A stretch of 64,000 bases of DNA from Acanthosepion esculentum (lineage: Eukaryota; Mollusca; Cephalopoda; Sepiida; Sepiidae), in NCBI GenBank assembly GCA_964036315.1, contig OZ038485.1:73695548-73759547 (forward strand), read 5' to 3'. The notes beneath the pieces are model-generated. The model did no database searches. It was not told the DNA's origin and worked only from the letters and a program-made list of their open reading frames with translations. Below are positions 28,331-42,936 of the stretch, in pieces (within the stretch, counting starts at the first letter, position 1; the number at the start of each line of letters is the position of its first letter). Made by a program: the position numbers and the translations under genes.

Positions 28331-30213
28331 TACATTTCCATAGATTTATTTAGTTTTATACAAAATGATGAAAATCAGAAGTACATTTCCATAGATTTAT
28401 TTAGTTTTATACAAATTGTGAAAATCAGATGTACATTTACATAGATTTATTTAGTTTTATACAAAATGATGAAAATCAGAAGTACATTTACATAGATTTA
28501 TTTAGTTTTATACAAAATGATGAAAATCAGAAGTACATATAAATAGATTTATTTAGTTTTATACAAAATGATGAAAATCAGAAGTACATATAAATAGATT
28601 GATTTAGTTTTATACAAAATGATGAAAATCAGAAGTACATATAAATAGATTTATTTAGTTTTATACAAAATGATGAAAATTAGAAGTACATTTCCATAGA
28701 TTTATTTCGTTTCATACAAAATGATGAAAATCAGAAGTACATTTCCATAGATTTATTTAGTTTTATACAAATTGTGAAAATCAGAAGTACATTTACATAG
28801 ATTTATTTAGTTTTATACAAAATGATGAAAATCAGAAGTACATTTACATAGATTTATTTAGTTTTATACAAAATGATGAAAATCAGAAGTACATTTCCAT
28901 AGATTTATTTAGTTTTATACAAAATGATAAAAATCAGAAGTACATTTCCATAGATTTTTTTAGTTTTATACAAAATGATGAAAATCAGAAGTACATTTAC
29001 ATAGATTTATTTAGTTTTATACAAAATGAGGAAAATCAGAAGTACATATAAATAGATTTATTTAGTTTTATAAAAAATGATGAGAATCAGAAGTACATAT
29101 AAATAGATTTATTTAGTTTTATACAAAATGATGAAAATCAGAAGTACATATAAATAGATTTCTTTAGTTTTATACAAAATGATGAACATCAGAAGTACAT
29201 ATAAATAGATTTATTTAGTTTTATACAAAATGATGAAAATCAGAAGTACATATAAATAGATGTATTTAGTTTTATACAAAATGATGAAAATCAGAAGTAC
29301 ATTTCCATAGATTTATTTAGTTTTATACAAAATGATGAAAATCAGAAGTACATTTCCATAGATTTATTTAGTTTTATACAAAATGATGAAAATCAGAAGT
29401 ACATTTCCATAGATTTATTTAGTTTTATACAAAATGATGAAAATCAGAAGTACATTTCCATAGATGTATTTCGTTTTATACAGAATGATGAAAATCAGAA
29501 GTACATTTCCACAGATTTATTTAGTTTTATACAAATTGTGAAAATCAGAAGTACATTTACATAGATTTATTTAGTTTTATACAAAATGATGAAAATCAGA
29601 AGTACATTTACATAGATTTATTTAGTTTTATACAAAATGATGAAAATCAAAAGTACATTTCCATAAATTTATTTAGTTTTATACAAAATGATAAAAATCA
29701 GAAGTACATTTCCATAGATTTTTTTAGTTTTATACAAAATGATGAAAATCAGAAGTACATATAAATAGAGTTATTTAGTTTTATACAAAATGATGAACAT
29801 CAGAAGTACATATAAATAGATTTATTTAGTTTTATAAAAATGATGAAAATCAGAAGTACATATAAATAGATTTATTTAGTTTTATACAAAATGATGAAAA
29901 TCAGAAGTACATTTCCATAGATTTATTTAGTTTTATACAAAATGATGAAAATCAGAAGTACATATAAATAGATTTATTTAGTTTTATACAAAATGATGAA
30001 AATCAGAAGTACATATAAATAGATTTATTTAGTTTTATACAAAATGATGAAAATCAGAAGTACATATGAATTGATTTATTTAGTTTTATACAAAATGATG
30101 AAAATTAGAAGTACATTTCCATAGATTTATTTCGTTTCATACAAAATGATGAAAATCAGAAGTACATTTCCATAGATTTATTTAGTTTTATACAAAATGA
30201 TGAAAATCAGAAG
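28331..30213 (+). repeat. 1,883-bp tandem duplication, second copy
   Basis: Matches the preceding copy at an offset of 1,883: ATACAG with the G at 29,483, GAGTTA at 29,768, CATAAATT at 29,662, M1 at 28,680 and 30,105. A visible difference is TTTATAAAAAATGATGAG near 29,070 where the first copy has TTTATACAAAATGATGAG. The start has one more TTTCC unit than the start of the first copy. High identity plus shared private variants mark this as one of the most recent duplications in the window. Confidence 0.85.
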
Positions 30214-32680
30214 TACATTTCCATAGATTTATTTAGTTTTATACAAATTGTGAAAATCAGAAGTACATTTACATAGATTTATTTAGTTTTATACAAAATG
30301 ATGAAAATCAGAAGTACATTTACATAGATTTATTTAGTTTTATACAAAATGATGAAAATCAAAAGTACATTTCCATAGATTTATTTAGTTTTATACAAAA
30401 TGATAAAAATCAGAAGTACATTTCCATAGATTTTTTTAGTTTTATACAAAATGATGAAAATCAGAAGTACATATAAATAGATTTATTTAGTTTTATACAA
30501 AATGATGAAAATCAGAAGTACATATAAATAGATTTATTTAGTTTTATACAAAATGATGAATATCAGATGTACATATAAATAGATTTATTTAGTTTTATAC
30601 AAAATGATGTAAATCAGATGTACATATAAATAGATTTATTTAGTTTTATACAAAATGTTGAAAATAAGAAGTACATCTAAATAGATTTATTTAGTTTTAT
30701 ACAAAATGATGAAAATCAGAAGTACATATAAATAGATTTATCTAGTTTTATACAAAATGATGAAAATCAGAAGTACATTTCCATAGATTTATTTAGTTTT
30801 ATACAAAATGATGAAAATCAGAAGTACATATAAATAGATTTATTTAGTTTTATACAAAATGATGAAAATAGGAAGTACATATAAATAGATTTATTTAGTT
30901 TTATACAAAATGATGAAAATCAGAAGTACATATAAATAGATTTATTTAGTTTTATACAAAATGATGAAAATCAGAAGTACATTCCCATAGATTTATTTAG
31001 TTTTATACAAAATGATGAAAATCAGAAGTACATTTCCATAGATTTATTTAGTTTTATACAAAATGATGAAAATCAGAAGTACATATATATAGATTTATTT
31101 AGTTTTATACAAAATGATGAAAATCAGAAGTACATATAAATAGATTTATTTAGTTTTATTCAAAATGATGAAAATCAGAAGTACATATAAATAGATTTAT
31201 TTAGTTTTATACAAAATGATGAGAATCAGAAGTACATATAAATAGATTTATTTAGTTTTATACAAAATGATGAAAATCAGAAGTACATATAAATAGATTT
31301 ATTTAGTTTTATACAAAATGATGAACATCAGAAGTACATATAAATAGATTTATTTAGTTTTATACAAAATGATGAAAATCAGAAGTACATATAAATAGAT
31401 TTATTTTGTTTTATACAAAATGATGAAAATCAGAAGTACATATAAATAGATTTATTTAGTTTTATACAAAATGATGAAAATCAGAAGTACATTTCCATAG
31501 ATTTATTTAGTTTTATACAAAATGATGAAAATCAGAAGTACATATAAATAGATTTATTTAGTTTTATACAAAATGATGAAAATCAGAAGTACATATAAAT
31601 AGATTTATTTAGTTTTATACAAAATGATGAAAATCAGAAGTACATATAAATAGATTTATTTAGTTTTATACAAAATGATGAAAATCAGAAGTACATATAA
31701 ATAGATTGATTTAGTTTTATACAAAATGATGAAAATCAGAAGTACATATAAATAGATTTATTTAGTTTTATACAAAATGATGAAAATTAGAAGTACATTT
31801 CCATAGATTTATTTCGTTTCATACAAAATGATGAAAATCAGAAGTACATTTCCATAGATTTATTTAGTTTTATACAAATTGTGAAAATCAGAAGTACATT
31901 TACATAGATTTATTTAGTTTTATAAAAATGATGAAAATCAGAAGTACATTTACATAGATTTATTTAGTTTTATACAAAATGATGAAAATCAGAAGTACAT
32001 TTCCATAGATTTATTTAGTTTTATACAAAATGATAAAAATCAGAAGTACATTTCCATAGATTTTTTTAGTTTTATACAAAATGATGAAAATCAGAAGTAC
32101 ATTTACATAGATTTATTTAGTTTTATACAAAATGAGGAAAATCAGAAGTACATATAAATAGATTTATTTAGTTTTATACAAAATGATGAGAATCAGAAGT
32201 ACATATAAATAGATTTATTTAGTTTTATACAAAATGATGAAAATCAGAAGTACATATAAATAGATTTCTTTAGTTTTATACAAAATGATGAACATCAGAA
32301 GTACATATAAATAGATTTATTTAGTTTTATACAAAATGATGAAAATCAGAAGTACATATAAATAGATGTATTTAGTTTTATACAAAATGATGAAAATCAG
32401 AAGTACATTTCCATAGATTTATTTAGTTTTATACAAAATGATGAAAATCAGAAGTACATTTCCATAGATTTATTTAGTTTTATACAAAATGATGAAAATC
32501 AGAAGTACATTTCCATAGATGTATTTCGTTTTATACAAAATGATGAAAATCAGAAGTACATTTCCACAGATTTATTTAGTTTTATAAAATTGTGAAAATC
32601 AGAAGTACATTTACATAGATTTATTTAGTTTTATACAAAATGATGAAAATCAGAAGTACATTTACATAGATTTATTTAGT

Positions 32681-32731
32681 TTTATACAAAATGATGAAAA
32701 TCAAAAGTACATATAAATAGATTTATTTAGT
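32681..32731 (+). repeat. Hybrid monomer at a 3-unit deletion
   Basis: The left part reads TCAAAAGTACAT as in C blocks, followed at once by ATAAATAG of a TATAA unit; elsewhere TCAAAAG is followed by TTTCC. The corresponding stretch of supercopy 3 (23.0-23.3 kb) has three more units. The combination places the exchange point between unit positions about 26 and 33. Confidence 0.75.
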
Positions 32732-34535
32732 TTTATACAAAATGATGAAAATCAGAAGTACATTTCCATAGATTTATTTAGTTTTATACAAAATGATGAA
32801 AATCAGAAGTACATATAAATAGATTTATTTAGTTTTATACAAAATGATGAAAATCAGAAGTACATATAAATAGATTTATTTAGTTTTATACAAAATGATG
32901 AAAATCAGAAGTACATATAAATTGATTTATTTAGTTTTATACAAAATGATGAAAATTAGAAGTACATTTCCATAGATTTATTTCGTTTCATACAAAATGA
33001 TGAAAATCAGAAGTACATTTCCATAGATTTATTTAGTTTTATACAAAATGATGAAAATCAGAAGTACATTTCCATAGATTTATTTAGTTTTATACAAATT
33101 GTGAAAATCAGAAGTACATTTACATAGATTTATTTAGTTTTATACAAAATGATGAAAATCAGAAGTACATTTACATAGATTTATTTAGTTTTATACAAAA
33201 TGATGAAAATCAAAAGTACATTTCCATAGATTTATTTAGTTTTATACAAAATGATAAAAATCAGAAGTACATTTCCATAGATTTTTTTAGTTTTATACAA
33301 AATGATGAAAATCAGAAGTACATATAAATAGATTTATTTAGTTTTATACAAAATGATGAAAATCAGAAGTACATATAAATAGATTTATTTAGTTTTATAC
33401 AAAATGATGAATATCAGATGTACATATAAATAGATTTATTTAGTTTTATACAAAATGATGTAAATCAGATGTACATATAAATAGATTTATTTAGTTTTAT
33501 ACAAAATGTTGAAAATAAGAAGTACATCTAAATAGATTTATTTAGTTTTATACAAAATGATGAAAATCAGAAGTACATATAAATAGATTTATCTAGTTTT
33601 ATACAAAATGATGAAAATCAGAAGTACATTTCCATAGATTTATTTAGTTTTATACAAAATGATGAAAATCAGAAGTACATATAAATAGATTTATTTAGTT
33701 TTATACAAAATGATGAAAATAGGAAGTACATATAAATAGATTTATTTAGTTTTATACAAAATGATGAAAATCAGAAGTACATATAAATAGATTTATTTAG
33801 TTTTATACAAAATGATGAAAATCAGAAGTACATTCCCATAGATTTATTTAGTTTTATACAAAATGATGAAAATCAGAAGTACATTTCCATAGATTTATTT
33901 AGTTTTATACAAAATGATGAAAATCAGAAGTACATATAAATAGATTTATTTAGATTTATACAAAATGATGAAAATCAGAAGTACATATAAATAGATTTAT
34001 TTAGTTTTATTCAAAATGATGAAAATCAGAAGTACATATAAATAGATTTATTTAGTTTTATACAAAATGATGAGAATCAGAAGTACATATAAATAGATTT
34101 ATTTAGTTTTATACAAAATGATGAAAATCAGAAGTACATATAAATAGATTTATTTAGTTTTATACAAAATGATGAACATCAGAAGTACATATAAATAGAT
34201 TTATTTAGTTTTATACAAAATGATGAAAATCAGAAGTACATATAAATAGATTTATTTAGTTTTATACAAAATGATGAAAATCAGAAGTACATATAAATAG
34301 ATTTATTTAGTTTTATACAAAATGATGAAAATCAGAAGTACATTTCCATAGATTTATTTAGTTTTATACAAAATGATGAAAATCAGAAGTACATATAAAT
34401 AGATTTATTTAGTTTTATACAAAATGATGAAAATCAGAAGTACATATAAATAGATTTATTTAGTTTTATACAAAATGATGAAAATCAGAAGTACATATAA
34501 ATAGATTTATTCAGTTTTATACAAAATGATGAAAA

Positions 34536-36876
34536 TTAGAAGTACATTTCCATAGATTTATTTCGTTTCATACAAAATGATGAAAATCAGAAGTACATTT
34601 CCATAGATTTATTTAGTTTTATACAAATTGTGAAAATCAGAAGTACATTTACATAGATTTATTTAGTTTTATACAAAATGATGAAAATCAGAAATACATT
34701 TACATAGATTTATTTAGTTTTATACAAAATGATGAAAATCAGAAGTACATTTCCATAGATTTATTTAGTTTTATACAAAATGATAAAAATCAGAAGTACA
34801 TTTCCATAGATTTTTTTAGTTTTATAGAAAATGATGAAAATCAGAAGTACATTTACATAGATTTATTTAGTTTTATACAAAATGAGGAAAATCAGAAGTA
34901 CATATAAATAGATTTATTTAGTTTTATACAAAATGATGAGAATCAGAAGTACATATAAATAGATGTATTTAGTTTTATACAAAATGATGAAAATCAGAAG
35001 TACATATAAATAGATTTATTTAGTTTTATACAAAATGATGAACATCAGAAGTACATATAAATAGATTTATTTAGTTTTATACAAAATGATGAAAATCAGA
35101 AGTACATATAAATAGATGTATTTAGTTTTATACAAAATGATGAAAATCAGAAGTACATTTCCATAGATTTATTTAGTTTTATACAAAATGATGAAAATCA
35201 GAAGTACATTTCCATAGATTTATTTAGTTTTATACAAAATGATGAAAATCAGAAGTACATTTCCATAGATATATTTCGTTTTATACAAAATGATGAAAAT
35301 CAGAAGTACATTTCCACAGATTTATTTAGTTTTATACAAATTGTGAAAATCAGAAGTACATTTACATAGATTTATTTAGTTTTATACAAAATGATGAAAA
35401 TCAGAAGTACATTTACATAGATTTATTTAGTTTTATACAAAATGATGAAAATCAGAAGTACATTTCCATAGATTTATTTCGTTTTATACAAAATGATGAA
35501 AATCAGAAGTACATTTCCACAGATTTATTTAGTTTTATACAAATTGTGAAAATCAGAAGTACATTTACATAGATTTATTTAGTTTTATACAAAATGATGA
35601 AAATCAGAAGTACATTTACATAGATTTATTTAGTTTTATACAAAATGATGAAAATCAAAAGTACATTTCCATAGATTTTTTTAGTTTTATACAAAATGAT
35701 GAAAATCAGAAGTACATTTACATAGATTTATTTAGTTTTATACAAAATGAGGAAAATCAGAAGTACATATAAATAGATTTATTTAGTTTTATACAAAATG
35801 ATGAGAATCAGAAGTACATATAAATAGATTTATTTAGTTTTATACAAAATGATGAAAATCAGAAGTACATATAAATAGATTTATTTAGTTTTATACAAAA
35901 TGATGAACATCAGAAGTACATATAAATAGATTTATTTAGTTTTATACAAAATGATGAAAATCAGAAGTACATATAAATAGATGTATTTAGTTTTATACAA
36001 AATGATGAAAATCAGAAGTACATTTCCATAGATTTATTTAGTTTTATACAAAATGATGAAAATCAGAAGTACATTTCCATAGATTTATTTAGTTTTATAC
36101 AAAATGATGAAAATCAGAAGTACATTTCCATAGATTTATTTCGTTTTATACAAAATGATGAAAATCAGAAGTACATTTCCACAGATTTATTTAGTTTTAT
36201 AAAAATTGTGAAAATCAGAAGTACATTTACATAGATTTATTTAGTTTTATACAAAATGATGTAAATCAGAAGTACATTTCCATAGATTTATTTAGTTTTA
36301 TACAAAATGATGAAAATCAGAAGTACATTTCCATAGATTTATTTCGTTTTATACAAAATGATGAAAATCAGAAGTACATTTCCACAGATTTATTTAGTTT
36401 TATACAAATTGTGAAAATCAGAAGTACATTTACATAGATTTATTTAGTTTTATACAAAATGATAAAAATCAGAAGTACATTTCCATAGATTTTTTTAGTT
36501 TTATACAAAATGATGAAAATCAGAAGTACATATAAATAGATTTATTTAGTTTTATACAAAATGATGAACATCAGAAGTACATATAAATAGATTTATTTAG
36601 TTTTATACAAAATGATGAAAATCAGAAGTACATATAAATAGATTTATTTAGTTTTATACAAAATGATGAAAATCAGAAGTACATTTCCATAGATTTATTT
36701 AGTTTTATACAAAATGATGAAAATCAGAAGTACATATAAATAGATTTATTTAGTTTTATACAAAATGATGAAAATCAGAAGTACATATAAATAGATTTAT
36801 TTAGTTTTATACAAAATGATGAAAATCAGAAGTACATATAAATAGATTTATTTAGTTTTATACAAAATGATGAAAA
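34536..36876 (+). repeat. Rearranged A-block cluster with 865-bp spacing
   Basis: Starts with M1 (TTAG at 34,536). Two A runs follow closely, with GAGGAAAAT about 865 bp apart (34.88 and 35.75 kb), 17 units less 2 bp. This domain uses GATTTATTTCG or GATATATTTCG where A runs elsewhere have GATGTATTTCG, and lacks GATTTCTTT. CCACAG units occur near 35,312, 35,518, 36,180 and 36,385. A unique TTTATAGAAAATG is near 34,822 and ATAAAAATTGTG near 36,202. Confidence 0.7.
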
Positions 36877-39800
36877 TTAGAAGTACATTTCCATAGATTT
36901 ATTTCGTTTCATACAAAATGATGAAAATCAGAAGTACATTTCCATAGATTTATTTAGTTTTATACAAATTGTGAAAATCAGAAGTACATTTACATAGATT
37001 TATTTAGTTTTATAAAAATGATGAAAATCAGAAGTACATTTACATAGATTTATTTAGTTTTATACAAAATGATGAAAATCAGAAGTACATTTCCATAGAT
37101 TTATTTAGTTTTATACAAAATGATAAAAATCAGAAGTACATTTCCATAGATTTTTTTAGTTTTATACAAAATGATGAAAATCAGAAGTACATTTACATAG
37201 ATTTATTTAGTTTTATACAAAATGAGGAAAATCAGAAGTACATATAAATAGATTTATTTAGTTTTATACAAAATGATGAGAATCAGAAGTACATATAAAT
37301 AGATTTATTTAGTTTTATACAAAATGATGAAAATCAGAAGTACATATAAATAGATTTCTTTAGTTTTATACAAAATGATGAACATCAGAAGTACATATAA
37401 ATAGATTTATTTAGTTTTATACAAAATGATGAAAATCAGAAGTACATATAAATAGATGTATTTAGTTTTATACAAAATGATGAAAATCAGAAGTACATTT
37501 CCATAGATTTATTTAGTTTTATACAAAATGATGAAAATCAGAAGTACATTTCCATAGATTTATTTAGTTTTATACAAAATGATGAAAATCAGAAGTACAT
37601 TTCCATAGATTTATTTAGTTTTATACAAAATGATGAAAATCAGAAGTACATTTCCATAGATGTATTTCGTTTTATACAAAATGATGAAAATCAGAAGTAC
37701 ATTTCCACAGATTTATTTAGTTTTATACAAATTGTGAAAATCAGAAGTACATTTACATAGATTTATTTAGTTTTATACAAAATGATGAAAATCAGAAGTA
37801 CATTTACATAGATTTATTTAGTTTTATACAAAATGATGAAAATCAAAAGTACATTTCCATAAATTTATTTAGTTTTATACAAAATGATAAAAATCAGAAG
37901 TACATTTCCATAGATTTTTTTAGTTTTATACAAAATGATGAAAATCAGAAGTACATATAAATAGATTTATTTAGTTTTATACAAAATGATGAACATCAGA
38001 AGTACATATAAATAGATTTATTTAGTTTTATAAAAATGATGAAAATCAGAAGTACATATAAATAGATTTATCTAGTTTTATACAAAATGATGAAAATCAG
38101 AAGTACATTTCCATAGATTTATTTAGTTTTATACAAAATGATGAAAATCAGAAGTACATATAAATAGATTTATTTAGTTTTATACAAAATGATGAAAATA
38201 GGAAGTACATATAAATAGATTTATTTAGTTTTATACAAAATGATGAAAATCAGAAGTACATATAAATAGATTTATTTAGTTTTATACAAAATGATGAAAA
38301 TCAGAAGTACATTCCCATAGATTTATTTAGTTTTATACAAAATGATGAAAATCAGAAGTACATTTCCATAGATTTATTTAGTTTTATACAAAATGATGAA
38401 AATCAGAAGTACATATAAATAGATTTATTTAGTTTTATACAAAATGATGAAAATCAGAAGTACATATAAATAGATTTATTTAGTTTTATTCAAAATGATG
38501 AAAATCAGAAGTACATATAAATAGATTTATTTAGTTTTATACAAAATGATGAGAATCAGAAGTACATATAAATAGATTTATTTAGTTTTATACAAAATGA
38601 TGAAAATCAGAAGTACATATAAATAGATTTATTTAGTTTTATACAAAATGATGAACATCAGAAGTACATATAAATAGATTTATTTAGTTTTATACAAAAT
38701 GATGAAAATCAGAAGTACATATAAATAGATTTATTTTGTTTTATACAAAATGATGAAAATCAGAAGTACATATAAATAGATTTATTTAGTTTTATACAAA
38801 ATGATGAAAATCAGAAGTACATTTCCATAGATTTATTTAGTTTTATACAAAATGATGAAAATCAGAAGTACATATAAATAGATTTATTTAGTTTTATACA
38901 ATATGATGAAATTCAGAAGTACATATAAATAGATTTATTTAGTTTTATACAAAATGATGAAAATCAGAAGTACATATAAATAGATTTATTTAGTTTTATA
39001 CAAAATGATGAAAATCAGAAGTACATATAAATAGATTGATTTAGTTTTATACAAAATGATGAAAATCAGAAGTACATATAAATAGATTTATTTAGTTTTA
39101 TACAAAATGATGAAAATTAGAAGTACATTTCCATAGATTTATTTCGTTTCATACAAAATGATGAAAATCAGAAGTACATTTCCATAGATTTATTTAGTTT
39201 TATACAAATTGTGAAAATCAGAAGTACATTTACATAGATTTATTTAGTTTTATACAAAATGATGAAAATCAGAAGTACATTTACATAGATTTATTTAGTT
39301 TTATACAAAATGATGAAAATCAGAAGTACATTTCCATAGATTTATTTAGTTTTATACAAAATGATAAAAATCAGAAGTACATTTCCATAGATTTTTTTAG
39401 TTTTATACAAAATGATGAAAATCAGAAGTACATTTACATAGATTTATTTAGTTTTATACAAAATGAGGAAAATCAGAAGTACATATAAATAGATTTATTT
39501 AGTTTTATACAAAATGATGAGAATCAGAAGTACATATAAATAGATTTATTTAGTTTTATACAAAATGATGAAAATCAGAAGTACATATAAATAGATTTCT
39601 TTAGTTTTATACAAAATGATGAACATCAGAAGTACATATAAATAGATTTATTTAGTTTTATACAAAATGATGAAAATCAGAAGTACATATAAATAGATGT
39701 ATTTAGTTTTATACAAAATGATGAAGATCAGAAGTACATTTCCATAGATTTATTTAGTTTTATACAAAATGATGAAAATCAGAAGTACATTTCCATAGAT

Positions 39801-42800
39801 TTATTTAGTTTTATACAAAATGATGAAAATCAGAAGTACATTTCCATAGATTTATTTAGTTTTATACAAAATGATGAAAATCAGAAGTACATTTCCATAG
39901 ATGGATTTCGTTTTATACAAAATGATGAAAATCAGAAGTACATTTCCACAGATTTATTTAGTTTTATACAAATTGTGAAAATCAGAAGTACATTTACATA
40001 GATTTATTTAGTTTTATACAAAATGATGAAAATCAGAAGTACATTTACATAGATTTATTTAGTTTTATACAAAATGATGAAAATCAAAAGTACATTTCCA
40101 TAGATTTATTTAGTTTTATACAAAATGATAAAAATCAGAAGTACATTTCCATAGATTTTTTTAGTTTTATTCAAAATGATGAAAATCAGAAGTACATATA
40201 AATAGATTTATTTAGTTTTATACAAAATGATGAACATCAGAAGTACATATAAATAGATTTATTTAGTTTTATAAAAATGATGAAAATCAGAAGTACATAT
40301 AAATAGATTTATTTAGTTTTATACAAAATGATGAAAATCAGAAGTACATTTCCATAGATTTATTTAGTTTTATACAAAATGATGAAAATCAGAAGTACAT
40401 TTCCATAGATTTATTTAGTTTTATACAAAATGATGAAAATCAGAAGTACATATAAATAGATTTATTTAGTTTTATACAAAATGATGAAAATCAGAAGTAC
40501 ATATAAATAGATTTATTTAGTTTTATACAAAATGATGAAAATCAGAAGTACATATAAATTGATTTATTTAGTTTTATACAAAATGATGAAAATTAGAAGT
40601 ACATTTCCATAGATTTATTTCGTTTCATACAAAATGATGAAAATCAGAAGTACATTTCCATAGATTTATTTAGTTTTATACAAAATGATGAAAATCAGAA
40701 AGACATTTCCATAGATTTATTTAGTTTTATACAAAATGATGAAAATCAGAAGTACATATAAATAGATTTATTTAGTTTTATACAAAATGATGAAAATCAG
40801 AAGTACATATAAATAGATTTATTTAGTTTTATACAAAATGATGAATATCAGATGTACATATAAATAGATTTATTTGGTTTTATACAAAATGATGTAAATC
40901 AGATGTACATATAAATAGATTTATTTAGTTTTATACAAAATGTTGAAAATAAGAAGTACATCTAAATAGATTTATTTAGTTTTATACAAAATGATGAAAA
41001 TCAGAAGTACATATAAATAGATTTATCTAGTTTTATACAAAATGATGAAAATCAGAAGTACATTTCCATAGATTTATTTAGTTTTATACAAAATGATGAA
41101 AATCAGAAGTACATATAAATAGATTTATTTAGTTTTATACAAAATGATGAAAATCAGAAGTACATATAAATAGATTTATTTAGTTTTATTCAAAATGATG
41201 AAAATCAGAAGTACATATAAATAGATTTATTTAGTTTTATACAAAATGATGAGAATCAGAAGTACATATAAATAGATTTATTTAGTTTTATACAAAATGA
41301 TGAAAATCAGATGTACATATAAATAGATTTATTTAGTTTTATACAAAATGATGAACATCAGAAGTACATATAAATAGATTTATTTAGTTTTATACAAAAT
41401 GATGAAAATCAGAAGTACATATAAATAGATTTATTTAGTTTTATACAAAATGATGAAAATCAGAAGTACATATAAATAGATTTATTTAGTTTTATACAAA
41501 ATGATGAAAATCAGAAGTACATTTCCATAGATTTATTTAGTTTTATACAAAATGATGAAAATCAGAAGTACATATAAATAGATTTATTTAGTTTTATACA
41601 AAATGATGAAAATCAGAAGTACATATAAATAGATTTATTTAGTTTTATACAAAATGATGAAAATCAGAAGTACATATAAATAGATTTATTCAGTTTTATA
41701 CAAAATGATGAAAATTAGAAGTACATTTCCATAGATTTATTTCGTTTCATACAAAATGATGAAAATCAGAAGTACATTTCCATAGATTTATTTCGTTTTA
41801 TACAAAATGATGAAAATCAGAAGTACATTTCCACAGATTTATTTAGTTTTATACAAATTGTGAAAATCAGAAGTACATTTACATAGATTTATTTAGTTTT
41901 ATACAAAATGATGAAAATCAGAAGTACATTTACATAGATTTATTTAGTTTTATACAAAATGATGAAAATCAAAAGTACATTTCCATAGATTTTTTTAGTT
42001 TTATACAAAATGAGGAAAATCAGAAGTACATATAAATAGATTTATTTAGTTTTATACAAAATGATGAGAATCAGAAGTACATATAAATAGATTTATTTTG
42101 TTTTATACAAAATGATGAAAATCAGAAGTACATATAAATAGATTTATTTAGTTTTATACAAAATGATGAACATCAGAAGTACATATAAATAGATTTATTT
42201 AGTTTTATACAAAATGATGAAAATCAGAAGTACATATAAATAGATGTATTTAGTTTTATACAAAATGATGAAAATCAGAAGTACATTTCCATAGATTTAT
42301 TTAGTTTTATACAAAATGATGAAAATCAGAAGTACATTTCCATAGATTTATTTAGTTTTATACAAAATGATGAAAATTAGAAGTACATTTCCATAGATTT
42401 ATTTCGTTTTATACAAAATGATGAAAATCAGAAGTACATTTCCACAGATTTATTTAGTTTTATACAAATTGTGAAAATCAGAAGTACATTTACATAGATT
42501 TATTTAGTTTTATACAAAATGATAAAAATCAGAAGTACATTTCCATAGCTTTTTTTAGTTTTATACAAAATGATGAAAATCAGAAGTACATATAAATAGA
42601 TTTATTTAGTTTTATACAAAATGATGAACATCAGAAGTACATATAAATAGATTTATTTAGTTTTATACAAAATGATGAAAATCAGAAGTACATATAAATA
42701 GATTTATTTAGTTTTATACAAAATGATGAAAATCAGAAGTACATTTCCATAGATTTATTTAGTTTTATACAAAATGATGAAAATCAGAAGTACATATAAA

Positions 42801-42936
42801 TAGATTTATTTAGTTTTATACAAAATGATGAAAATCAGAAGTACATATAAATAGATTTATTTAGTTTTATACAAAATGATGAAAATCAGAAGTACATATA
42901 AATAGATTTATTTAGTTTTATACAAAATGATGAAAA
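36877..42936 (+). repeat. A-C-D-A-C-D mosaic, 6,060-bp HOR span
   Basis: M1 units at 36,877, 39,117, 40,593 and 41,715. The first C run is fused to the middle of D at 38,027-38,076; a full A-C pair follows (39.2-40.6 kb), then a D run entered at its TATAA units (GAATATCAGATG at 40,843, with a local TTTGGTTTT near 40,876). The start of this segment (GATAAAAAT 36,461, M1 36,877, ATAAAAATG 37,012) recurs at 42,521, 42,937 and 43,072, an offset of 6,060 bp. Confidence 0.72.
38027..38076 (+). repeat. Hybrid 50-bp monomer joining C to D
   Basis: It begins with TTTATAAAAATGATG, the 50-bp C-block form, and ends with GATTTATCTAG, a D-block hallmark. Nowhere else did I see these two marks in one unit. 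The rest of C, an M1 pair and the first half of D are missing relative to other copies. Confidence 0.78.

Larger units (their letters stand above)
26389..34535 (+). repeat. Large HOR supercopy 4
   Basis: M1 at 26,390, 26,797 and 28,222 match supercopy 3 at an offset of 7,790. After an inserted 1,883-bp duplication the alignment resumes at 9,673 (30,105 against 20,432; 31,787 against 22,114). A second D follows at 33.2-34.5 kb, as in supercopy 3. The spacing from 30,105 to 32,956 is 2,851 bp against 3,004 in supercopy 3, a loss of exactly three units. The interval from 32,956 to 34,536 is 1,580 bp in both supercopies. Confidence 0.85.
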
